Shown here piece by piece: positions 1-6,508 of a stretch of 12,987 nt of DNA. The first letter of the stretch is position 1; every line of letters begins with the position of its first letter. Position numbers and translations under genes: made by a program. Source of the stretch: Pseudomonadota bacterium (GTDB lineage: Bacteria; Pseudomonadota; Gammaproteobacteria; SZUA-229); contig JADFWE010000008.1 of the NCBI GenBank assembly GCA_015222915.1, positions 1 to 12,987 on the forward strand, read 5' to 3'. The notes under the pieces were generated by a model that saw only the letters and a program-made list of their open reading frames with translations, was not told where the DNA came from and did no database searches.

Positions 1-37
1 CCAGTGGCTATGCAGTCCCTACTGTTTGGTATTTTTT

Positions 38-68
38 ACGAACGACGAATAACGAGCCACGAACAACG
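38..68. repeat. Heptanucleotide tandem repeat (ACGARNN)
   Basis: Four consecutive seven-base units begin at 38, 45, 52 and 59: acgaacg, acgaata, acgagcc, acgaaca. A last partial acg ends at 68, and a run of six T precedes the array. The first four bases, ACGA, are constant in every full unit. The units resemble the array after fadD at 8202-8229 (AAYGAAT units), so the two look like one family of short tandem repeats. Cyanobacterial STRR heptamers are a precedent for this kind of repeat, not a proven relative. No function can be read from the sequence. Confidence 0.65.
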
Positions 69-85
69 TCTCTTTTTGGCCGTTC

Positions 86-119
86 TCTGAAGTCCAACCA
101 AAAATCAGTACAATATAAC
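86..119 (+). promoter_or_regulatory. Possible promoter for the deacetylase gene
   Basis: A -10-like hexamer TACAAT lies at 109-114 and overlaps a second candidate, TATAAC, at 114-119. Both sit about 26-36 bases before the ATG at 145. Around 86-92 there is only a poor match to a -35 box (TCTGAA). The position is right for a promoter, but the -35 match is weak, so this is a tentative call. No clear Shine-Dalgarno sequence precedes the ATG; the leader just upstream is rich in C and A. Confidence 0.3.
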
Positions 120-144
120 AATCACCCACCACCGGAAAACCCAG

Positions 145-1104
145 ATGCCAGCCCCTACGCCAAAAACCGCCTGCTGCATCTATCTCGGCGAACAGCTCGC
201 CGCCTATGGCTTTGGCGACGACCACCCCTTCGGCCCACAACGCCATCATGTTTTCGAGCAGGCATTCTATCAGCAGCAGTTAGACAAGAAGGTCGATATA
301 TTACCGCCGGTGAAAACCGGCAGGGAAACCCTGACGCTGTTTCACAGCGAAGAATATATCGATAAAGTCATCGAACAATCCATATCCGGCGTCGGTTATC
401 TCGATGGCGGCGACACCCCCGCCTTTACCAGTATGTATGAAGCCGTCTGTTACGTAGCCGGCAGCGTCGTCGATGCGGTAGATCAACTAATGGCCTCACA
501 CTATAAGAAAGCCTTTATCCCTATCGCCGGCCTGCATCATGCCCGCCGCCATGTGGCTGCCGGTTTCTGCGTAATCAATGATTGCGGTATCGCCATAGAA
601 TGGCTCTTCCAGAAACACCATCTGCAACGTGTCGCCTATGTCGATATCGATGCGCATCACGGCGATGGTGTTTTCTACAGCTTCGAAAGCGACCCGCGCC
701 TGATCTTTGCCGATATGCATGAAGACGGGAAGTTCTTATACCCCGGCACCGGCGCCATAGGAGAAACCGGAAAAGGTAAAGCCATCGGCACCAAACTGAA
801 CATCCCCATGCCACCGGAAGCCGGCGATGATCTGTTCTTTAAGATCTGGCCAAAAGTCGAAGCGTTTCTGCACAAGCATCGGCCTGAATTCATCTTGCTG
901 CAGTGTGGCGCCGACAGCATCAAAGGCGACCCGATCACACACCTGGCCTATTCTGAAAAAGCACATGCTCATGCCGCAACACGGTTAAGCGAGATGGCAG
1001 AAAGATTCTGTGGCGGAAGATTGCTGGTCCTGGGCGGCGGCGGGTACAACCATGAAAATATAGCCAGAACCTGGACAGCTGTTGTCAGTAAATTAGCCAC
1101 ATAG
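145..1104 (+). CDS. Class I-type histone deacetylase/AcuC-like family hydrolase
   Basis: This 319-residue, single-domain protein belongs to the zinc-dependent arginase/deacetylase fold, whose members remove acetyl groups from acetyl-lysine or related amides. The active site is intact. The His pair is H131-H132 in AGLHHA, followed by GFCVIND. The block DIDAHHGDG holds D167 (charge relay) and zinc ligands D169 and H171. The third zinc ligand is D257 in QCGADS, and the transition-state Tyr is Y301 in GGGGY. The motifs AGLHHA, PGTG (residues 200-203) and NIARTWT (305-311) resemble class I HDACs and AcuC rather than the RPPGHHA pattern of class II or polyamine deacetylases. No signal peptide is seen, so it should be cytoplasmic. 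The substrate is unknown; an acetylated protein such as acetyl-CoA synthetase is plausible by analogy with AcuC. It precedes the SpmAB gene by 45 bases. Confidence 0.93.
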   Translation: MPAPTPKTACCIYLGEQLAAYGFGDDHPFGPQRHHVFEQAFYQQQLDKKVDILPPVKTGRETLTLFHSEEYIDKVIEQSISGVGYLDGGDTPAFTSMYEAVCYVAGSVVDAVDQLMASHYKKAFIPIAGLHHARRHVAAGFCVINDCGIAIEWLFQKHHLQRVAYVDIDAHHGDGVFYSFESDPRLIFADMHEDGKFLYPGTGAIGETGKGKAIGTKLNIPMPPEAGDDLFFKIWPKVEAFLHKHRPEFILLQCGADSIKGDPITHLAYSEKAHAHAATRLSEMAERFCGGRLLVLGGGGYNHENIARTWTAVVSKLAT

Positions 1105-1128
1105 CGATCTTCTACTGTACAGCACAAC

Positions 1129-1148
1129 GCTTTATGTCAAGATAAAGC
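1129..1148 (+). promoter_or_regulatory. Hairpin directly upstream of the SpmAB-like start codon
   Basis: GCTTTAT (1129-1135) pairs perfectly with ATAAAGC (1142-1148) around the six-base loop GTCAAG. The stem ends one base before the ATG at 1150, so it covers the place where a ribosome binding site would be. No separate Shine-Dalgarno sequence is visible. The structure could limit initiation or aid coupling to the upstream gene; this is inference from position only. Confidence 0.4.
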
Positions 1149-1149
1149 C

Positions 1150-2379
1150 ATGCTCACACACCTCTGGTTTGGTTTTTTTGCGGTCTCTTTTATCAGCGCC
1201 TGTTATCAATGGCTGATCAATGGCCAGGGCGAGATATTTTCTGCGCTTATCCAGTCGACCTTCGATATGGCGGGACTCAGCGTCGAGATCGCCATCGGCC
1301 TGATCGGTGTACTGGCGCTGTGGCTGGGTTTCTTCAAGATCGCCGAACGTGCCGGCATGGTAAAGCTGCTATCACGTTTTCTGGAACCGCTATTTTTAAA
1401 ACTGATGCCGGGTGTGCCGAAGAACCATCCCTCACACGGCAGCATCACCATGAACATCGCTGCCAATATCCTGGGGCTGGATAATGCGGCGACACCGATG
1501 GGCCTGAAGGCCATGCAGGACCTGCAGACACTGAACCCGGAAAAAGACACCGCCAGCAACGCACAGATATTATTCCTGGTACTGAACACCTCCGCCGTCA
1601 CCCTGTTACCCGTCACTATCTTTATGTATCGCGCACAACAGGGCTCCGCCGATCCGACAGCCGTATTTTTGCCGATACTGATGGCGACCAGCGCTTCGAC
1701 ATTAACCGGTCTGTTAGCGGTGGCTCATGTACAGAAGATAAACCTGTTCGATAAGACCATCGCACTCTATTTTTCAGGCTTTGCCATCCTGCTCGCGGCT
1801 CTGGCCAGCTTCCTGGTCTCATTACCCACAGAACAGATGGCTGAGACCTCCAGCCTGCTCGGCAACTTCATCCTGTTCAGCATCATCATGCTCTTCCTGG
1901 GTGCCGGCTGGTTTAGAAAAGTCGATGTATACGACGCTTTTATCGAAGGCGCAAAAGAAGGTTTTGATATCGCCATCAAACTGATCCCCTACCTGCTCGC
2001 CATGCTGGTCGCCATCGGACTGTTGCGCAGCAGCGGTGTACTCGACGGCCTGCTCTCGATCTTTACCGCCCTGTTCACCTGGCTGGGATTTAACACCGAC
2101 TTTATCCAGGCACTGCCGACGGCATTCATGAAACCTCTGAGTGGCAGCGGTGCCCGCGCCATGATGCTTGAGACCATGAGCACTTACGGTGTCGATTCAT
2201 TCCCCGCCACCGTCTCCGCCATCATGCAGGGCAGCACCGAGACCACCTTCTATGTATTAGCCGTGTATTTCGGCAGCGTCGGCATCAAAAAAGTCCGGCA
2301 TGCACTGGCCTGTGCGTTGCTCGCAGACCTTGCCGGTATCTCGACAGCCATCTTTGCCGGCTACCTGTTCTTTCATTAA
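1150..2379 (+). CDS. Fused SpmA-SpmB family membrane protein (nucleoside recognition/Gate domains)
   Basis: This 409-residue integral membrane protein joins the equivalents of two Bacillus proteins in one chain. Residues about 40-220 match SpmA, with the block NIAANILGLDNAATPMG at 102-118. Residues about 260-409 match SpmB, with ALPTAFMKPLSGSG at 321-334 and QGSTETTFY at 360-368. Around eight to ten hydrophobic segments are visible, including near 6-24, 45-64, 141-160, 203-224, 238-253, 276-292 and 385-407. In Bacillus the pair takes part in spore core dehydration. The fused form is found in many non-sporulating Gram-negative bacteria, where its role is not established; transport of a small molecule or nucleoside is the usual guess. 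The start at 1150 gives an N-terminal membrane segment and follows the hairpin. The family call is firm, the function is not. Confidence 0.9.
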   Translation: MLTHLWFGFFAVSFISACYQWLINGQGEIFSALIQSTFDMAGLSVEIAIGLIGVLALWLGFFKIAERAGMVKLLSRFLEPLFLKLMPGVPKNHPSHGSITMNIAANILGLDNAATPMGLKAMQDLQTLNPEKDTASNAQILFLVLNTSAVTLLPVTIFMYRAQQGSADPTAVFLPILMATSASTLTGLLAVAHVQKINLFDKTIALYFSGFAILLAALASFLVSLPTEQMAETSSLLGNFILFSIIMLFLGAGWFRKVDVYDAFIEGAKEGFDIAIKLIPYLLAMLVAIGLLRSSGVLDGLLSIFTALFTWLGFNTDFIQALPTAFMKPLSGSGARAMMLETMSTYGVDSFPATVSAIMQGSTETTFYVLAVYFGSVGIKKVRHALACALLADLAGISTAIFAGYLFFH

Positions 2380-2400
2380 CCCCTCCCGCAGAAGACAGGC

Positions 2401-2426
2401 AACCTCTGATCAGAGCTGGAGAGGTT
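2401..2426. promoter_or_regulatory. Nested palindrome between spmAB-like gene and tatT
   Basis: A perfect 12-bp palindrome, CTCTGATCAGAG, lies at 2404-2415. It sits inside a wider dyad in which AACCTCT (2401-2407) pairs with AGAGGTT (2420-2426). No T-run follows, so a classical intrinsic terminator is unlikely. A dimeric regulator binding site ahead of the TRAP operon is possible. Only the symmetry is seen; nothing identifies a regulator. Confidence 0.35.
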
Positions 2427-2539
2427 TCCGAGGTGTTAACAATAACTTGATATTTTCTTTGCGTCTCATCGCCCCTGCGCCTCTACAAGAGTCTAATTTT
2501 TTCTGGCAATTGAGAACCGAATGCTTTAAAACATAAACC

Positions 2540-3412
2540 ATGTGTCTACGCCCACGCCATAAGCTATTCATGTTCAGTCTGATATTACTGACGCTATCCG
2601 CCTGTTCGATGAACAAGATGATGGTCAATATGTCGATGCCGATGATCGAAGGCGGTATCGAGGCGATGAACGAGGAACCGGATCTGCAGCTGGCAGAAGA
2701 ATCCATGCCTGCCAATATCAGCATGATGAACGGCATGCTCAAACTCGATCCTGAAAATGTTCAGCTGCAGGTCTATGCTGCACAGGCCTATTACGGTCTG
2801 TCTTATGGCTTCAATGAAGACACGGATCTCAGACGCGCAGATAAATTTTATCTGCGCGGGCTGAAGCACGGCCTGACCGCGCTAGCTCTACTCGGCATCA
2901 GCGATATAAAAAAGATAAGCCCTGATGAACTGGAAACCCGGCTCCAGGAACTGGATAGAGACGACGTCGCCGCACTGTTCTGGACCGCAAGCAACTGGGC
3001 AAAATGGATAGACCTTAACCGTGACGACCCGGCAAGCCTGATACAGCTGGCAAAACCGACCGCGATGATGCAACGCGTGATAGCGCTGGATGATACCTTC
3101 TACCACGGCGGCGCTCATATGTACTTCGGTGTTTATTATGGTGCCCGCGCACCCATGTTCGGCGGCGATTTCGACAGAGCAAAACAGCACTTCGACCGGG
3201 CCCGTGAGATCAATGACGACAGACTGCTCATCGTCGATCTGCTACAGGCACAATATCTGTCACGACAGATGTTTGACCGGCAGGACTTCCATCAGCGCCT
3301 GACAAAAATCATCGATGCACCGGAAGACATCTACCCTGAACTGACGCTGATGAACCAGATCGCAAAACGCAAAGCGAAATTACTGCTGGCCAGGGAAGCG
3401 CAATGGTTCTGA
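2540..3412 (+). CDS. tatT: TatT-family lipoprotein, TRAP-associated TPR component
   Basis: This 290-residue lipoprotein partners a TRAP importer (the 'TPAT' type first described in Treponema pallidum). It starts with a basic stretch (RPRHK, residues 4-8), a hydrophobic segment, and the lipobox LSAC at 19-22, so Cys22 should be lipidated. The rest is helical and TPR-like. Family hallmarks are AAQAYYGLSYGF (80-91), LFWTASNWAKWIDLNRDDP (146-164) and HMYFGVYYGARAPMFGGDF (193-211), followed by RAKQHFDRAREIN (213-225). In T. pallidum TatT trimerises and binds the periplasmic protein TatP. The first ATG is chosen because it supplies the basic n-region; a start at residue 11 would lose it. No strong Shine-Dalgarno sequence is seen. 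The last ten bases overlap the dctP start, which suggests translational coupling. Length and motifs are complete. Confidence 0.92.
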   Translation: MCLRPRHKLFMFSLILLTLSACSMNKMMVNMSMPMIEGGIEAMNEEPDLQLAEESMPANISMMNGMLKLDPENVQLQVYAAQAYYGLSYGFNEDTDLRRADKFYLRGLKHGLTALALLGISDIKKISPDELETRLQELDRDDVAALFWTASNWAKWIDLNRDDPASLIQLAKPTAMMQRVIALDDTFYHGGAHMYFGVYYGARAPMFGGDFDRAKQHFDRAREINDDRLLIVDLLQAQYLSRQMFDRQDFHQRLTKIIDAPEDIYPELTLMNQIAKRKAKLLLAREAQWF

Positions 3413-4452
3413 TACCCGAAAGCCCCGGCGCCCTGTTTAAAACGCTGATAGTATCTTTTTTATTATTAACGTCACATCTCGTCTCTGCAGAAGAAGTCTA
3501 CACCCTCAAGTTCGCCACCCTGCTACCTACCGGCACCTCCTGGACAAAAACACTTGATGCCTGGGTGAGAGAGGTCGAACAGAAAAGTAATGGCCGCCTG
3601 AGATTCAAGATCTATCCCGGTGGCATCATGGGTGATGAGCCTGACGTATTGCGCAAGATCAGAAAAGGCCAGCTGCAGGGCGGCCTGTTCAGCGGCTACG
3701 GCATCGGCCGTATCTATTCACCGGCACGTATACTCGAACTGCCTTTTCTATACCGGAACACCGATGAATCTGATCACGTTCGAAACAGGCTGATGCCGGA
3801 GATCGATGCCGGTTTTCGCGACAGCGGTTTTGAGTTACTAGGCTGGCCGGAAGTCGGCTTCATCCATCTTTTCTCCAAACACAGGATACAGTCGGTGGCA
3901 GACATGCGTAACAGCCGCATCTGGTTATGGCAGGGTGACCCGCTGGGCGAAGCCATGTTTGCTGCCGCAGATATCAAACCGGTTCCGCTGTCTATCATCG
4001 ATGTCTATCCGCAGCTGTCAGCAAAACACGGTAGTATCGACACCGTCTACATGTCGACTTTCGGTGCCATCGCCCTGCAGTGGTATTCACAGGTAAAGTA
4101 CGCCAGCCACATCTCGGTGACCAATGCCATCGGTGCAGTCGTTGTCAGCAACAAGTTCTATAACAGGCTGCCGCAAGACCTGCAGCAGCTATTAAAAAGC
4201 TCCGGCATAAAAGCCAGTGACACTATCCGCGAAAAGACGCGTCTGGAAAACATCAAAAGCAAACAGCTGTTGATCGACAACGGCATCGAGTTCGTCTGGG
4301 ACTGGGATGAAGTCGATATGGATGAATTCATCACCATCCGTGATAAAGCCGCCGCACACCTTATCGAAACCGGTTATATCCCGAAAGACTTTTTTGATAA
4401 AGCACTTTTGTATCTGAATGATTACCGGCAGCAACAGACATCAGGCAGATAA
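3403..4452 (+). CDS. dctP: TRAP transporter substrate-binding protein, DctP family
   Basis: This 349-residue periplasmic binding protein delivers ligand to the DctQM permease. It has a signal peptide with likely cleavage after VSA (residue 29). The mature protein opens with the family pattern YTLKFATLLPTGTSW (33-47) and continues with YPGGIMGDEPDVLRKIRKGQL (71-91). The segment TVYMSTFGAIALQWY (214-228) matches the usual ligand-contact region of the second lobe. The notable departure is at 171-176. Where DctP proteins normally show K-I-R, with the Arg that salt-bridges a carboxylate, this protein reads R172-I173-W174. It overlaps tatT by ten bases and lies 153 bases upstream of dctQ. The family is certain. 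The ligand is unknown and may not be a classical C4-dicarboxylate or sialic acid. Confidence 0.92.
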   Translation: MVLIPESPGALFKTLIVSFLLLTSHLVSAEEVYTLKFATLLPTGTSWTKTLDAWVREVEQKSNGRLRFKIYPGGIMGDEPDVLRKIRKGQLQGGLFSGYGIGRIYSPARILELPFLYRNTDESDHVRNRLMPEIDAGFRDSGFELLGWPEVGFIHLFSKHRIQSVADMRNSRIWLWQGDPLGEAMFAAADIKPVPLSIIDVYPQLSAKHGSIDTVYMSTFGAIALQWYSQVKYASHISVTNAIGAVVVSNKFYNRLPQDLQQLLKSSGIKASDTIREKTRLENIKSKQLLIDNGIEFVWDWDEVDMDEFITIRDKAAAHLIETGYIPKDFFDKALLYLNDYRQQQTSGR

Positions 4453-4494
4453 AGTGATAGCTGCATATAAGACAGTGCCCTTCACGGAAGGCGA

Positions 4495-4560
4495 TCAGGA
4501 TGACAGGCGCTCACCGATCTGCTGTCATCCTGAGGCCGGAAGGATCTTTTTCGCCGGCCT
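4495..4560. repeat. Dyad repeat element between dctP and dctQ
   Basis: Two adjoining hairpins fill this stretch. TCAGGATGACAG (4495-4506) pairs perfectly with CTGTCATCCTGA (4522-4533) around a 15-base loop. AGGCCGG (4533-4539) then pairs with CCGGCCT (4554-4560), followed by TTCTTTT. The core from 4522, CTGTCATCCTGAGG, and then AAGGATCTTTTT from 4540 resembles an interspersed repeat (TGTCATCCTGAG...GAAGGATC) that I recall from many bacterial genomes. The position inside the operon is like REP elements between malE and malF in E. coli, which stabilise or terminate upstream mRNA. The second hairpin with its pyrimidine run could act as a partial terminator. Confidence 0.6.
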
Positions 4561-4605
4561 TTCTTTTGCCATCCTGTCCCTTACTGACCGTGGCAACAGG
4601 TCCTC

Positions 4606-5094
4606 ATGCCCGCCCTTCTAAAAACACTTAACCATCATCTGCAGCAGCTTGAGATCTGGCTGGCATCAGGTGCCCTGCTGCTACTGCTGTCACTTTCCAT
4701 CTTTCAGATCCTGCTGCGAAATATCCTTGAGTTCGGTTACCCGGAGATCGATATCATCAACCGTCACCTACTCGTCGTATGTGGCATGATGGGTGCGGCA
4801 CTGGCGACAGCAAAGAGTACACATATAAAGACCGATGCACTTAACATCCTGTTAAGCACGGCTACGAAGCAAAAACTGCAGCTGCCGATAAACCTGTTCG
4901 CCGCTTTCGTCTGCGGCCTGTTATGTTATTACTCGTTTATCTTCGTCTCAGACGAATGGCAGTATGCACCGCCGAATGAACGTTGGACACTACCGTTCAC
5001 CGTCATCTATCCACTGAGTTTTTGCCTGATGGCGGTCCATTTTTTCTACAATGCGATATCACCGGCAGCAGGACTATCGGAGCCGTCATCATGA
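4606..5094 (+). CDS. dctQ: TRAP transporter small permease, DctQ family
   Basis: This 162-residue membrane protein is the four-helix subunit of the TRAP permease. Hydrophobic segments lie near residues 17-37, 53-69, 93-114 and 129-148. The family pattern is clear: an LLRNI motif after the first helix (36-40), an acidic residue then an Arg before helix two (YPEIDIINRHLL, 45-56), and the small-residue stretch GAALATAKSTHIKTD (63-77). A weak AGG at 4598-4600, five bases before the ATG, may serve as ribosome binding site. The stop overlaps the dctM start as ATGA. It sits after the dyad repeat that separates it from dctP. Confidence 0.9.
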   Translation: MPALLKTLNHHLQQLEIWLASGALLLLLSLSIFQILLRNILEFGYPEIDIINRHLLVVCGMMGAALATAKSTHIKTDALNILLSTATKQKLQLPINLFAAFVCGLLCYYSFIFVSDEWQYAPPNERWTLPFTVIYPLSFCLMAVHFFYNAISPAAGLSEPSS

Positions 5095-6353
5095 TGGCGG
5101 CCATGGTCTTTTTTCTGCTTGTCCTTGCGCTTATCGGCGCGCCGCTATTTACCGTACTGGCCGCTGCTGCAGTGATCGCCAGTTATTCGTCTGAGATCAG
5201 CCCGGACATCCTCATCATCGAGATGAACAGGCTTACCTCGTCACCCAATATGATCGCGCTGCCGCTCTTCATCCTCGCAGGTGTGGTGATGGCGAACGGC
5301 GGCACCGCACGCCGGCTGGTCACTTTCTACCGCGCCAGTTTCGGCTTCCTGCCTGGCGGCATCGCTATCGTCGCTATCGTCAGCTGCGCTTTTTTCACCA
5401 TGTTCTCCGGCGCATCCGGCGTTACCATACTCGCGCTCGGCGGCCTGCTCTACCCGGTGTTAAAGGATGAAGGTTATCCGCAGAACTTCAGCCTTGGCCT
5501 GCTGACCACTTCAGGTTCCCTCGGTTTACTCTTTCCGCCCAGCCTTGCCATCCTGATCTATGGCATCGTCGCTAACGTCAGTATCGAGAGCATGTTCCTG
5601 GCCGGACTGCTGCCGGGCCTGTTACTGATCATCTTTCTCAGCATCTACAGCATGCGAAGTGCACAGCAGCACGATGTTAAACGCCAGGCCTTTGTTTTGA
5701 GCGATGTGATAAGGAGCAGCCGACATTGCGCCTGGGACCTGTTCCTGCCCGTCGGTATCGTGTTCGGCATCTTTGGCGGTTTTGTTTCGTTGACCGAAGC
5801 CGCTGCCGTCACCTCGGCCTATGTACTCTTCGTCGAGATGGTGATCTATAAAAACCTTTCGATAAAACAACACGGACTAAAGCTGCTGAGCGAGACCAGC
5901 CTGCTGTTCGGCAGCCTCATCATCATCCTGCTGGTTGCACTGGGGCTGACCAACCTGCTGATCGATGCACAGATACCGATGCAGCTGCTGGCTTTTATCG
6001 AACAGTTCGTCGATTCTAAAATACAGTTTCTTATCCTGCTAAACCTGTTCCTGCTGGCAGTCGGCGCCGTCATGGATATCTTTTCGGCCATCCTGGTGGT
6101 GGTCCCGCTGATACTGCCCCTGGCAGATCGCTACAATATCCACCCCGTACATCTCGGCATCATCTTCCTCGCCAATCTCGAGATAGGTTATTCGACACCG
6201 CCGGTCGGCATCAACCTGTTTATTGCCAGTCAACGTTTCAAAAAACCGGTACTCACTCTATTTCATTCGACACTGCCGTTTTTGCTGATCATGCTCATCT
6301 GGTTATTAGCGGTAACTTATATTCCTGTGCTATCGCTATGGTGGCTTAACTAA
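5091..6353 (+). CDS. dctM: TRAP transporter large permease, DctM family
   Basis: This 420-residue inner-membrane protein forms the transport channel of the TRAP system and belongs to the ion transporter superfamily of secondary carriers, usually sodium driven. About eleven or twelve hydrophobic segments are visible. Family signatures in order are SGASGVTILALGG (106-118), GLLFPPSLAILIYG (145-158), SLTEAAAVTSAY (233-244), MDIFSAILVVVPLILP (328-343) and STPPVGINLFIAS (368-380). I chose the ATG at 5091 because it overlaps the dctQ stop as ATGA and begins directly with the first helix. The frame is open further upstream, to 4983, but that extension would lie inside dctQ. Another ATG follows at 5094. 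Length is normal for the family. Confidence 0.93.
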   Translation: MMAAMVFFLLVLALIGAPLFTVLAAAAVIASYSSEISPDILIIEMNRLTSSPNMIALPLFILAGVVMANGGTARRLVTFYRASFGFLPGGIAIVAIVSCAFFTMFSGASGVTILALGGLLYPVLKDEGYPQNFSLGLLTTSGSLGLLFPPSLAILIYGIVANVSIESMFLAGLLPGLLLIIFLSIYSMRSAQQHDVKRQAFVLSDVIRSSRHCAWDLFLPVGIVFGIFGGFVSLTEAAAVTSAYVLFVEMVIYKNLSIKQHGLKLLSETSLLFGSLIIILLVALGLTNLLIDAQIPMQLLAFIEQFVDSKIQFLILLNLFLLAVGAVMDIFSAILVVVPLILPLADRYNIHPVHLGIIFLANLEIGYSTPPVGINLFIASQRFKKPVLTLFHSTLPFLLIMLIWLLAVTYIPVLSLWWLN

Positions 6354-6389
6354 TCGATTCCGCAAACGACAACAGCCATCAATTGTGTC

Positions 6390-6448
6390 AGTTTTTCAAC
6401 AACTTATTTTCATAAAAACAGGTTTATTTCTGAAAAACTAGTGAAAAA
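6390..6448. promoter_or_regulatory. Repeated TGAAAAA boxes in the fadD leader
   Basis: AGTTTTTCA (6390-6398) and TGAAAAACT (6431-6439) form a perfect nine-base inverted repeat separated by 32 bases. A second TGAAAAA follows at 6442-6448, exactly 11 bases (one helical turn) after the first at 6431. Two direct boxes and one inverted box of the same word upstream of fadD suggest a regulator site. The spacer is AT-rich, so chance cannot be excluded. The pattern is not the E. coli FadR operator as I know it. Confidence 0.35.
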
Positions 6449-6474
6449 TAGAACCGACAAGGTTATTCTTTGCC

Positions 6475-6501
6475 TATAAATATATGTTATTGAATATGGA
6501 G
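6475..6501 (+). promoter_or_regulatory. fadD: Possible -10 box and ribosome binding site of fadD
   Basis: TATAAA at 6475-6480 is a plausible -10 element; no convincing -35 box is found 16-18 bases upstream. GGAG at 6498-6501 is a good Shine-Dalgarno sequence seven bases before the ATG at 6509, and it supports that start. The ribosome site is well supported; the promoter assignment is weak. Confidence 0.45.
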
Positions 6502-6508
6502 CTATAAG

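Noticed and set aside
1206..1616. 136-residue open frame on the - strand
   Set aside because: It is antisense to the SpmA-like domain with no family signature, so a shadow.
4418..4621. 67-residue open frame between dctP and dctQ
   Set aside because: It runs across the end of dctP and the dyad repeat, and has no domain and no ribosome site.
4983..5090. Upstream extension of dctM
   Set aside because: The extra 36 residues lie in another frame of dctQ. The ATGA overlap at 5091 and the immediate first helix mark the real start.
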